DNA of 13,812 nucleotides from Schaalia odontolytica (GTDB lineage: Bacteria > Actinomycetota > Actinomycetes > Actinomycetales > Actinomycetaceae). The notes beneath the pieces were generated by a model, which was not told where the DNA came from, did not search any database, and saw only the letters and a program-made list of their open reading frames with translations. The DNA is taken from contig CATYYP010000017.1 of NCBI GenBank assembly GCA_958415245.1, forward strand, positions 1-13,812, in the 5' to 3' direction. The translations under genes and the position numbers were made by a program. This document shows, in pieces, positions 1 through 6,816 of this stretch. Each line of letters starts with the position of its first letter. The first letter of the stretch is position 1.

Positions 1-194
1 CCGTCGAGGAGGCGTACGAGTCGCGCAAGAAGTGGCCGGCCGCCCAGTGGGAGTATGACTCGTGGGTGTCGACCTACACGTCGATCGCACGCGGCGAGAT
101 GGACGTCGTCTCCACGACCGTGCGCGACGTGACGGGCAGCGACCCACTCACCTTCGAGGAGGTTGCCCGGGCAGCGCTCGCGTCGGGCCGCTGA
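1..194 (+). CDS. C-terminal fragment of an NmrA-like / SDR NAD(P)-binding oxidoreductase
   Basis: Open from the left edge, in the frame whose first full codon is at base 3, to the TGA at 192-194, so only the last 63 residues are present. The tail contains ESRKKWPAAQWEYDSWVSTY, then IARGEMDVVS and DPLTFEEVARAAL. This pattern (charged helix, W-x-x-DxWVSTYxxIAxGE, then a T-G-x-xPLTxEE helix) is what I associate with the C-terminus of NmrA-like/QorB-type atypical short-chain dehydrogenases, which bind NAD(P)H and often act as quinone reductases or redox sensors. The nucleotide-binding Rossmann half lies outside the window, so the family call rests on the tail alone. The gene is followed directly by a strong hairpin terminator, so it is probably the last gene of its unit. 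Confidence 0.6.
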   Translation, partial: VEEAYESRKKWPAAQWEYDSWVSTYTSIARGEMDVVSTTVRDVTGSDPLTFEEVARAALASGR

Positions 195-218
195 TTCTTG
201 CGGTAAACGCTCGCTTGG

Positions 219-249
219 CCCCGGCCTCGTTTCATCGACGAGGCCGGGG
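219..249 (+). terminator. Perfect 12-bp stem hairpin terminator after the SDR gene
   Basis: CCCCGGCCTCGT (219-230) and ACGAGGCCGGGG (238-249) are exact reverse complements around a 7-nt loop, 24 bases after the stop codon. Only a short T run follows, as is usual for actinobacterial intrinsic terminators. Its inner core GGCCTCGT/ACGAGGCC recurs in the hairpin at 12511-12542. Confidence 0.75.
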
Positions 250-268
250 TTCCCTCATGCGCTCATGC

Positions 269-298
269 TTGCCGCCTGCGTCACACTCCTGGTAGCGT
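269..298 (+). promoter_or_regulatory. Possible promoter for the membrane-protein pair
   Basis: TTGCCG (269-274) and TAGCGT (293-298) are separated by 18 bases, a plausible actinobacterial -35/-10 pair just downstream of the terminator. Transcription would begin near 305, exactly where an ATG opens a 20-codon reading frame (305-367), so the message could be leaderless. The motifs are weak and this is an inference. Confidence 0.3.
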
Positions 299-369
299 CG
301 GAGCATGAACAACGAGCCATTCTGCACTCTTCGGAGGCTGCACACCCGCGCCCAGGCGTGGTGGTGACC

Positions 370-1266
370 ATGGCTCGCTCGCGACGTCGAGGGATCGGCG
401 GATTCCTCTCCAGCATCTTTTCCAATCGCACCGAGTCGCTCGTGGGTGAAGACAGATGGCGGCGCAACGAGTGGAAACGTGCACTAGTTTCGATCGTCAT
501 CGTCGCTCTCGGGATAGCGATCGTTGAAGGAATCTATCGACTGACACACTATGGCGATTTCCGTTTCGCTGTCTATCTGGCTTCAATTCCGTTAGTAGCT
601 GGAGTGCCTCAGGTGACATGCGACTCGATAGTTCCCTATCTGCGTCCCCACGTTCGATTCGTCGACGGCCACGTTGTCATACGAGGTAAGCGTCTCACTA
701 ATATTGGACACCTCGTTAGCTACGCGATCCTCTGCATGACCGTCGTAGGAGCACTCGTACTCGGTTTCTTAACGCACAACTTCAAGACAACTATCGGTAT
801 TGCGGTGGTAGCAGCATTTTTTGCCTATCATCTCTTTTCTGAGAATCCAATGGAAGACCTGAAGAACACCGTCAAGGATCTTTCAATGACGGCGTTATCC
901 CCAGATAGCATCGAGTTTCACATGGCTCCTCATCTCTCGATCCATAAGTATCTGGAATCCGCCTCTGACGGATGCGGCAACGACACCTCCTTCCGATGGG
1001 ACCAGAACGTTCGAATTTTCGACATCAACACCGACAGGCGTCATGTTGATCTATTTGCAGATCCTGACACATATGACGGGCCATGGGGCTTGTGCTGCCG
1101 GACGATCGGCATCCCCTTCACCGGCCTCGACGCGCTCATCCGGCACTTCAACGAGCACCCCGAGGACCGTCCACTCCTGGCCACACCGGAGGGCGTCGAC
1201 CTCGTCAACGACATCCTCATCGAAGCCCGCGCAGCACTCACAACCCCACAAAGGAGCCACGCATGA
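370..1266 (+). CDS. Unrecognised membrane protein with four predicted helices and a C-terminal soluble domain
   Basis: I do not recognise this 298-residue protein. A basic N-terminus is followed by four hydrophobic stretches at about residues 38-55, 65-82, 115-135 and 141-156, and then a roughly 140-residue soluble domain. Alternating short hydrophobic and polar stretches around SPDSIEF, FRWDQNVRIFDI and GIPFTGLDALIRHFNE would fit a small beta-sandwich such as a bacterial PH/YcxB-like domain, but that is speculative. The ATG at 370 has no good Shine-Dalgarno. It lies two bases after the stop of a 20-codon frame (305-367), so coupled translation is possible; upstream in-frame GTG/ATG starts (for example 265) cannot be excluded. 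The stop overlaps the start of the next gene (ATGA). Base composition is low up to about 1080 (hand count 40% GC at 781-840) and then jumps to 68-70%, which suggests a recent recombinant gene. Confidence 0.65.
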   Translation: MARSRRRGIGGFLSSIFSNRTESLVGEDRWRRNEWKRALVSIVIVALGIAIVEGIYRLTHYGDFRFAVYLASIPLVAGVPQVTCDSIVPYLRPHVRFVDGHVVIRGKRLTNIGHLVSYAILCMTVVGALVLGFLTHNFKTTIGIAVVAAFFAYHLFSENPMEDLKNTVKDLSMTALSPDSIEFHMAPHLSIHKYLESASDGCGNDTSFRWDQNVRIFDINTDRRHVDLFADPDTYDGPWGLCCRTIGIPFTGLDALIRHFNEHPEDRPLLATPEGVDLVNDILIEARAALTTPQRSHA

Positions 1267-1412
1267 GCACCAAGAAACGCATCCTTGTGACGCTGATCGT
1301 CGCGGTCCTGGCTGCCATCGTCATCTTCCCGATGCTGCCCCTCGAATACCGCGACCGCGTCGTCGCGATCCTCACCCACCCGCTGTACTACCTGGGCTTG
1401 GGTAACTGGTGA
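1263..1412 (+). CDS. 49-residue single-helix membrane peptide, function unknown
   Basis: The start ATG overlaps the stop of the preceding gene (ATGA) and is preceded by a good Shine-Dalgarno, AAAGGAG, with 7-base spacing, so translation is likely and coupled. The product has a basic N-terminus (MSTKKR), one hydrophobic helix at about residues 7-25, a charged turn (LEYRDR) and an aromatic/glycine tail ending in GLGNW. It has no cysteines and no leader-peptide GG site. Candidate roles are a small subunit of the upstream membrane protein, a toxin-like peptide or a membrane anchor. No family is recognised. Confidence 0.6.
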   Translation: MSTKKRILVTLIVAVLAAIVIFPMLPLEYRDRVVAILTHPLYYLGLGNW

Positions 1413-1431
1413 GCGCTCCGATAGAACGCGC

Positions 1432-2754
1432 TTAACTCAGGAAGGCGGCGGGGTCGTCCACGAGTGCATCTAGCACTCGGAACGCCGCACCCCGAACCGT
1501 CAGCGACGCAGAATCCGGCAGCACCTCAACGATCGGCGAGGACCACGGGGCCTGCAGCGTGCGCGTCTCAATCTCCTCGCGCGCCGGATCCAGCAGGGCA
1601 CCACTCAGCTCAGCGATGGCACCGCCCAGCACGACGTGCGGGATATCCATCGCGTTGATGACCCCCGACAACACGCGCCCGAGGGCCGCCCCGGCCTCCG
1701 TCAGCACGGCACACGCACGCTCCTGCTCCGCGCCCACGGCAAGCGACTCCGAGGTCTTCGCCCCGGCCTCGTCGACGAGGCCCGCGCAACGCAGAATCCC
1801 GCGCGGCCCGGACCCCGCGGGGGCGCCCACGTGCTCGGCGAGGGCACGCACACCCAGGTAGGCCTCAAGGCATCCGCGCGCGCCGCAGCGGCACAGCGGC
1901 CCATTGGGATCCGCGCACATGTGCCCGATTTCGCCGGACCAGGCGCGCGCCCCGCTCATCGGCCGATGATCGACGATGACGCCCGCGCCGACGCCAACCT
2001 CACCCGACACGTACACGAAAGTCGACGGCCCACCCGCTACGCCCGGGCGTGTGTAGGCGACCGCGTAGGCCGCCAGGTCCGCTTCGTTCGCGACGACCAC
2101 CGGGTTCAGGTCTGCGAGTGCGGCAAGCAGCTGGTCGTGCGGAATGTCGCGCCACCCCAGGTTCGGGGCGAGCGCGAGGCGGGTCGGCGACACCAGGCCC
2201 GGCAGCCCAACGCCCGTCCCTAGGAACAGGGCGCCGTCGGGCAGGGTGTCTTCTAGCAGAGTGTGGGCCTCTTGGGCCGCGAGCGCCATCGTCTCCTCCG
2301 GCGCACTGTCGGCGAAATCGCGCTCAATCCGTCGGTGCCCGAGCTCCCTTCCGGCGAGGTCAACGAGCATGACGTCAAGGCTCGCGACGTCCACTTCGAC
2401 GCCGAGGGCGACGGCGCTGCCCTCCGCGGGGGTGAGGCGGTTGGCCGGGCGGCCACGGCCGCCGCCGTCGCCGGGTTCGAGCTCTCGCACGAGTCCGGCA
2501 CCCACCAGGTCGTCCACGAGGCGCGATATCGTCGCGCGCGTCATTCCGGTGCGCTGCGAGAGGCCTGCGCGCGTGACCTCGCCCGGCGAAGCGAGGATGT
2601 TGCGCAGCACCGTCGACATGTTGGATGCGCGCACGTTTTCCGACTTCACGCCGCGGTTCTGAGGGCCCATCCCCCGCTCCGAGGGGCGCGGCGAGGCGAC
2701 CGGGCCGCGACTGATGCGGCCGGCGTCGTTGGCGCTGTCGGTACGGGTCGGCAT
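1432..2754 (-). CDS. ROK-family transcriptional repressor (XylR-like)
   Basis: The protein is about 440 residues. An N-terminal winged helix-turn-helix (about residues 40-90, with LSQRTGMTRATISRLVDDLVG) precedes a ROK sugar-kinase-fold domain beginning near VALGVEVDVASLDVMLVDL. The ROK zinc motif is visible as GEIGHMC followed by CRCGARGCLEAYLG (about 274-301). Where ROK kinases have a catalytic aspartate in an ND-A motif, this protein reads NEAD (223-226), as in non-catalytic repressors. It is divergent from xylA, so it most likely represses xylAB and is released by xylose; that role is inferred from position. The start is uncertain: the ATG at 2754 (or GTG at 2760) lacks a Shine-Dalgarno, while the ATG at 2670 has GGAG with 6-base spacing. 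I kept the longer form because the extra codons have almost complete G/C third positions. The gene is convergent with the small membrane-peptide gene. Confidence 0.85.
   Translation of the reverse strand: MPTRTDSANDAGRISRGPVASPRPSERGMGPQNRGVKSENVRASNMSTVLRNILASPGEVTRAGLSQRTGMTRATISRLVDDLVGAGLVRELEPGDGGGRGRPANRLTPAEGSAVALGVEVDVASLDVMLVDLAGRELGHRRIERDFADSAPEETMALAAQEAHTLLEDTLPDGALFLGTGVGLPGLVSPTRLALAPNLGWRDIPHDQLLAALADLNPVVVANEADLAAYAVAYTRPGVAGGPSTFVYVSGEVGVGAGVIVDHRPMSGARAWSGEIGHMCADPNGPLCRCGARGCLEAYLGVRALAEHVGAPAGSGPRGILRCAGLVDEAGAKTSESLAVGAEQERACAVLTEAGAALGRVLSGVINAMDIPHVVLGGAIAELSGALLDPAREEIETRTLQAPWSSPIVEVLPDSASLTVRGAAFRVLDALVDDPAAFLS
1765..1782. repeat. 18-bp perfect palindrome inside the ROK gene
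   Basis: GGCCTCGTCGACGAGGCC is fully self-complementary and carries the same arms as the hairpins at 219-249 and 12511-12542. It encodes GLVDEA in the repressor, so it could be a codon-usage coincidence. Confidence 0.4.
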
Positions 2755-3021
2755 GGACACAGGCTACCGTGTCGGGGCGGCGGTGCCCACCCGTCGCACG
2801 GACTTGTCAGAGGGCCTTGACGAACGCGCACACAGGTATTAAGTTTTACCCCACAACAAATAAATTGTGACGACGCGAACACGGCGCGCAACGGCCGCGC
2901 GACCAAACACGCGGGAACGGCACACGCGCCAACATTCGCCGCCACACAACGACGCTCAGCGCCACCGACGACGCAGCACCATCCCCTCCAACTGAACACC
3001 GACGTTCGAAAGGACACCACC
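2755..3021. promoter_or_regulatory. Divergent ROK/xylA control region with a U-poor xylA leader
   Basis: This 267-bp region separates the repressor gene from xylA. It has one AT-rich patch (about 2836-2868) in otherwise GC-rich DNA, where both promoters probably lie. TTGACG at 2817-2822 is a possible -35 for xylA with a poor -10 around 2840-2845. TAATAC on the minus strand around 2842-2837 is a possible -10 for the repressor. From 2871 to 3000 the xylA-sense strand is C/A-rich with only 6 T in 130 bases by hand count. The leader ends in GAAAGGA, six bases before the xylA ATG. Confidence 0.6.
2839..2869. promoter_or_regulatory. Candidate repressor operator (overlapping inverted repeats)
   Basis: Two overlapping dyads lie in the AT-rich patch: CACAA-N8-TTGTG (2852-2869, perfect 5-bp arms), and TTAAGTTTT-N7-AACAAATAA (2839-2863, 6 of 9 positions matching). 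AT-rich dyads containing TTG/AACAAA resemble operators of ROK-type xylose repressors as I remember them. The position between the divergent genes supports this, but it is unproven. Confidence 0.4.
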
Positions 3022-4197
3022 ATGACAACCACGCCCGACAACAAGTTCTCCTTCGGCCTGTGGACGGTCGGCTGGAATGCGGTCGACCCCTTTGGTACGG
3101 GGACCCGCCCGGTCCTGGATCCGTGGGAGTACACGGAAAAGCTCGCGGAGGTCGGCGCGTGGGGCATTACCTTCCACGACAATGACGTGTTCGATTTCGA
3201 CGCGTCGGATCAGGAACGTCACGACCGCGTCATGAAGGTGAAGGAGGCGGCCGACGCGGCTGGCCTCGTCATCGAGATGGTCACGACGAACACGTTCACG
3301 CACCCGGTCTTCAAGGATGGCGGCCTGACGAACAACGACCGTTCGATCCGCCGTTTCGGCCTGCGTAAGATCCTGCGCAACGTGGATCTGGCTGCGGAGA
3401 TGGGGGCGACAACGTTCGTCATGTGGGGCGGGCGCGAGGGCGCGGAGTACGACTCGTCGAAGGATCTGAATGCGGCGTTTGACCGCTACAAGGAGGGCCT
3501 GGATACGGTCGCCGCCTACATTAAGTCGCGCGGCTACGACCTGAAGATCGGCCTGGAGCCGAAGCCGAACGAGCCGCGCGGCGACATTTTCCTGCCGACG
3601 GTCGGCCACGCGCTGGCCCTCATCGCGCAGCTGGAGCACGGCGACATCGTGGGCCTGAACCCGGAGACGGGTCACGAGCAGATGGCAGGCCTGAACTACA
3701 CGCATGCGCTGGCACAGGCGCTCAACGCGGGCAAGCTCTTCCACATTGACCTCAACGGCCAGTCGGGTATCAAGTACGACCAGGACAAGGCGTTCGGTCA
3801 CGGCGACCTGGCCAGCGCGTTCTTCACGGTTGACCTGCTGGAGAACGGCTTCCCGAGCGGCGGCCCGCGCTACGAGGGTCCGCGCCATTTCGACTACAAG
3901 CCGAGCCGCACGGAGGGCATGGAGGGCGTGTGGGAGTCCGCGCGCGCGAACATCGAGATGTACCTGACGCTCGCCCAGAAGGCCCGCGCGTTCCGCGAGG
4001 ATCCGGTCACCCAGGAGCTGCTCGAGGCTGCATCGGTTCCCGAGCTGGGCGAGTCGACGCTGGCCGCGGGCGAGTCCCTCGAGGACTTCCTGGCGGATCG
4101 CAGCTCCTACGAGGAGTTCGACGCGCAGGCCGCCGGCGAGCGCGAGTACCACTTCGTGGAGCTGTACCAGCAGGCGATGCGTCACCTGATCGGCTGA
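3022..4197 (+). CDS. xylA: Xylose isomerase
   Basis: This cytoplasmic TIM-barrel enzyme converts D-xylose to D-xylulose using two divalent metal ions. The 391 residues match the short class I (Streptomyces-type) length. Active-site residues are visible: H52 and D55 in FHDND; E179 and K181 in [10 protein letters not shown] (metal ligand and the lysine of the hydride-shift site); E215 and H218 in NPETGHEQ; D243 in HIDLNGQ; D253/D255 in KYDQDK; and the final aspartate in RHFDYKP (about 291). The start is set by the GAAAGGA Shine-Dalgarno six bases upstream of the ATG. The gene is the first of the xyl operon, divergent from the ROK repressor, and xylB follows after 26 bases. The loop before RHFDYKP looks about six residues longer than I recall for the Streptomyces enzyme. 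Confidence 0.97.
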   Translation: MTTTPDNKFSFGLWTVGWNAVDPFGTGTRPVLDPWEYTEKLAEVGAWGITFHDNDVFDFDASDQERHDRVMKVKEAADAAGLVIEMVTTNTFTHPVFKDGGLTNNDRSIRRFGLRKILRNVDLAAEMGATTFVMWGGREGAEYDSSKDLNAAFDRYKEGLDTVAAYIKSRGYDLKIGLEPKPNEPRGDIFLPTVGHALALIAQLEHGDIVGLNPETGHEQMAGLNYTHALAQALNAGKLFHIDLNGQSGIKYDQDKAFGHGDLASAFFTVDLLENGFPSGGPRYEGPRHFDYKPSRTEGMEGVWESARANIEMYLTLAQKARAFREDPVTQELLEAASVPELGESTLAAGESLEDFLADRSSYEEFDAQAAGEREYHFVELYQQAMRHLIG

Positions 4198-4223
4198 TCG
4201 TCTCTTCGACGAGGAGTTGTGTG

Positions 4224-5594
4224 ATGGGCGAGAGGCCTTTCGTTGCGGGTGTCGATTCATCGACGCAGTCGTGCAAGGTGGTCGTGTGGGATCCGGTGTC
4301 GGGCGAGGTGGTGCGCGAGGGTCGCGCGCCGCATCCAGAGGGCACCGAGGTGGATCCGCGCGCCTGGTGGGACGCGTTGAACGAGGCCGTGGCTGCGGCC
4401 GGCGGGTTGGACGACGTGCGGGCGCTCAGCGTGGGCGGCCAGCAGCACGGCATGGTTGTGCTGGATGAGCGCGGCGAGGTGATTCGTCCGGCGCTACTGT
4501 GGAATGACACGAGGAGCGCGGGCGCGGCTCGGGATTTGATCGCGGAGCGCGAGGGGGATTCGACGGGCGAGGCCTGGTGGGCCGATGCCACGGGCTCGGT
4601 TCCCGTCGCGTCGTTAACGGTCACGAAGCTGCGGTGGTTGGCGGATCACGAGCCGGAGGCGGCCCAGCGCGTGGCTGCGGTGTGCTTGCCGCACGACTAT
4701 TTGACGTGGCGGATCGCGGGTGGTTTCGAGCGCTTGGGCCTGGAGGGGTTGGCGACGGATCGGTCGGATGCCTCGGGGACGGGGTACGTGGATCGGTCGG
4801 GGTCGGCGTATCGGCGCGACATTCTCGCCCAGGCGCTGCGCTGTGACGAGGAGCGGGCCGAGCGCATCGTGCTGCCGTGGATCGCGGACCCGTACGAGGT
4901 CGTGGCTCACGGCGACGAGGCGCGCGGCTGGGGCGAGATCGCCCTGGGCCCGGGCGCTGGCGATAACGCGGCGGCGGCCCTCGGCGTGGATTTGGGTCCG
5001 GGCGCGGCGATGCTGAGCCTGGGGACGTCGGGCGTGGTCGCGGCGGTGTCGGAGTCTGCCGTGTCGGATCCGTCCGGCCTGGTCACGGGCTTTTCGGACG
5101 CGTCGGGGCGGTGGCTGCCGCTGGCATGCACGCTGAACGCGTCGCGGATTATCGACGCGATGAGGCGGGTAACGGGCCTGGGGTACGAGGAGTTCGACGA
5201 GGCCGCCCTGTCGGTTCCGGACGCGGGTGGGCTGCGCCTGATCCCGTACTTCGAGGGCGAGCGCACCCCGAATCTGCCGGATGCGACGGCGACGTTGGAG
5301 GGCATGACGCTGGCGAATTGCGACCCCTCGCACGTGGCTCGCGCGGCGGTCGAGGGGCTGTTGACGCTCATGCGCGGGGCCCTGGACGCGGTGCGCGCGC
5401 AGGGTGTGCCCATCGAGCGGGTGGTCATGGTCGGCGGCGGGGCGCGCTCGAGAGCGGTGCAGGCCCTGGCCTCGGGCATCCTGGGGGCCGAGGTGGAGGT
5501 CCCCTCCCCCGCCGAGTACGTCGCCCTGGGGGCGGCGAAGCAGGCGGCCGTCCTGAATGTCGCGCGCCTGGGGGCAGGCGGATCCGATGTTTGA
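4224..5594 (+). CDS. xylB: Xylulokinase (FGGY family)
   Basis: Phosphorylates D-xylulose to xylulose 5-phosphate with ATP, feeding the pentose phosphate or phosphoketolase pathway. The 456-residue protein has the two-domain FGGY layout. It begins with the nucleotide-fold segment GVDSSTQSCKVVVWD. GGQQHGMV (71-78) is the xylulokinase hallmark, and LLWNDTRS follows at 91-98. GAGDNAA contains the likely catalytic base D247, then GTSG (267-270), YFEGERTPN (342-350) and the late glycine loop VGGGARSRA (403-411). The start at 4224 follows GAGGAG with a 7-base gap; a GTG at 4221 is a minor alternative. A short hairpin, TCGTC-TCTTC-GACGA (4198-4212), sits in the xylA-xylB gap just before the Shine-Dalgarno. 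The 3' end overlaps the next gene by 8 bases. Confidence 0.96.
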   Translation: MGERPFVAGVDSSTQSCKVVVWDPVSGEVVREGRAPHPEGTEVDPRAWWDALNEAVAAAGGLDDVRALSVGGQQHGMVVLDERGEVIRPALLWNDTRSAGAARDLIAEREGDSTGEAWWADATGSVPVASLTVTKLRWLADHEPEAAQRVAAVCLPHDYLTWRIAGGFERLGLEGLATDRSDASGTGYVDRSGSAYRRDILAQALRCDEERAERIVLPWIADPYEVVAHGDEARGWGEIALGPGAGDNAAAALGVDLGPGAAMLSLGTSGVVAAVSESAVSDPSGLVTGFSDASGRWLPLACTLNASRIIDAMRRVTGLGYEEFDEAALSVPDAGGLRLIPYFEGERTPNLPDATATLEGMTLANCDPSHVARAAVEGLLTLMRGALDAVRAQGVPIERVVMVGGGARSRAVQALASGILGAEVEVPSPAEYVALGAAKQAAVLNVARLGAGGSDV

Positions 5595-6768
5595 CGAGAC
5601 GATCACCCGCTGGGGGACGCACAGCGCGAAGTGGGACTTGCTGGCCGCGCACCTGGGCGAGGATGCGCTGTCCCTGTCGGTCGCGGACATGGAGTTCGCG
5701 ACGTGCCCGGAGGTGTCGCGCGCGATCGTGGACGCGTGCGCGGAGGGGATTTTCGGCTACACGGAGGTCTTCGATGACTTTCGCGAGGCCGCGGCCCGCT
5801 GGCAGGAGCGCCGCCACGGGTGGGCGCTCGAGCCGGGCGACGTGCACTTTTTCCCGCGCATCGTCCAGTGTGTGTCGGCCCTGTGCTCGATCGTCCTGCC
5901 GAGGTCGCTGGGGCGCCCTCCGCGCGTGGTGACGCTGGATCCGGCGTACGGGCCCATCATCGAGGTCGTGGAACGCGCCGGGTGCGAGCTGCGCCGAGTG
6001 CCCCTCGACCTGTCAGGCGAGACCCCACGAATTCCCGAGGATTTGTTCGCCCGCGCGATGGAGGGTGCGGACCTTCTGCTCTGGTGCAGCCCGCACAACC
6101 CAACGGGTCGCGTGTGGAGTGAGCGCGAGATGGAGATGGTTGCTTCTCTCGCACGTCAGGGCGACGTGCTGGTGCTTTCCGACGATATTCACGCGGATTT
6201 TCAGCGTCCGGGTAGGAACCGGTACCGGCCGCTCGCGGCCGTCGCGCCGCGCCTGTGGGAGTCGGGGCGCCTCATTCAGTGCGCGTCCCCCGGGAAGACG
6301 TTTAACAGCGCGGGGTTGGAGGCCTCGGCGATCGCGGTGCGCGGCGAGCTCGGGGAGCGCCTCGAGGAGGCCAAGCGCCTCATGGGCCTGCACAACCCGA
6401 ATTTCTTCGCGATTCCCGCGACGATCGCTGCGTGGAACCTCGGCGAGGCCTGGGTGGATGAGCTGCGCGATCGAATCGACGCAAACCTGCGCGTGGCGGT
6501 CGAGTACCTGCGCCGCGCACTGCCTCGGGCGCGCGTCGTCGATCCCGACGGCACGTACCTGGTGTGGGTGGACGCCCGGGCGTACCTGGCCTCGTCGGCT
6601 TCTCTCGACGAGGCCATGGCCGCCTCCCGGGTCGCGGTGTCCCCGGGGGAGGACTTCGGTTCCGAGTACGAGGGATTTTTCCGCATCAACGTGGCGCTTC
6701 CCGAGCGCGACCTGGTGCGGGCACTGGAGCGCTTGTGCGAGGCGATCGCGGCGCTCACATCGAACTAA
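5587..6768 (+). CDS. MalY/PatB-type PLP enzyme (cystathionine beta-lyase-like C-S lyase or aminotransferase)
   Basis: This 393-residue fold-type I PLP protein has the MalY/PatB opening, FDETITRWGTHSAKWD, then SVADMEFATCPEV and GIFGYTE. Cofactor-site motifs are CSPHNPTGRVW (167-177), SDDIHADF (198-205, the aspartate binding the pyridine nitrogen) and the Schiff-base lysine K237 in ASPGKTFNSAGL. A substrate-carboxylate arginine is likely in GFFRINVALP near the C-terminus. Family members cleave C-S bonds of cystathionine or cysteine conjugates; some also act as regulators (E. coli MalY). The ATG at 5587 overlaps the xylB stop by 8 bases and gives the canonical family N-terminus; the ten in-frame codons upstream are not typical. 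It is co-transcribed with xylAB by position, yet has no known role in xylose use. The transporter gene downstream may be its functional partner. Confidence 0.9.
   Translation: MFDETITRWGTHSAKWDLLAAHLGEDALSLSVADMEFATCPEVSRAIVDACAEGIFGYTEVFDDFREAAARWQERRHGWALEPGDVHFFPRIVQCVSALCSIVLPRSLGRPPRVVTLDPAYGPIIEVVERAGCELRRVPLDLSGETPRIPEDLFARAMEGADLLLWCSPHNPTGRVWSEREMEMVASLARQGDVLVLSDDIHADFQRPGRNRYRPLAAVAPRLWESGRLIQCASPGKTFNSAGLEASAIAVRGELGERLEEAKRLMGLHNPNFFAIPATIAAWNLGEAWVDELRDRIDANLRVAVEYLRRALPRARVVDPDGTYLVWVDARAYLASSASLDEAMAASRVAVSPGEDFGSEYEGFFRINVALPERDLVRALERLCEAIAALTSN
6588..6615. repeat. 10-bp inverted repeat inside the MalY/PatB-like gene
   Basis: GGCCTCGTCG (6588-6597) and CGACGAGGCC (6606-6615) are perfect arms around an 8-nt loop, with the same core as the intergenic hairpins. 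It is coding sequence (LASSASLDEA), so function is not implied. Confidence 0.4.
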
Positions 6769-6816
6769 GCGGACGCGCACTGGCGCGCGGACGCAATGAA
6801 AAAGAAAGGATTGACG

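Noticed and set aside
1412..1433. Weak hairpin AGCGC/GCGCT between the small peptide gene and the ROK gene as a terminator
   Set aside because: Only 5-6 bp with an 11-base loop and no T-tract, overlapping the ROK stop codon; too weak to call.
2956..4260. Minus-strand open frame of about 434 codons opposite xylA
   Set aside because: Arginine/leucine-rich shadow of the strong xylA coding sequence, with no recognisable domain.
6769..6794. Direct repeat GCGGACGC (6769-6776 and 6787-6794) in the gap before the NhaC gene
   Set aside because: Eight-base GC-rich repeat likely by chance; no attachment-site or operator features accompany it.
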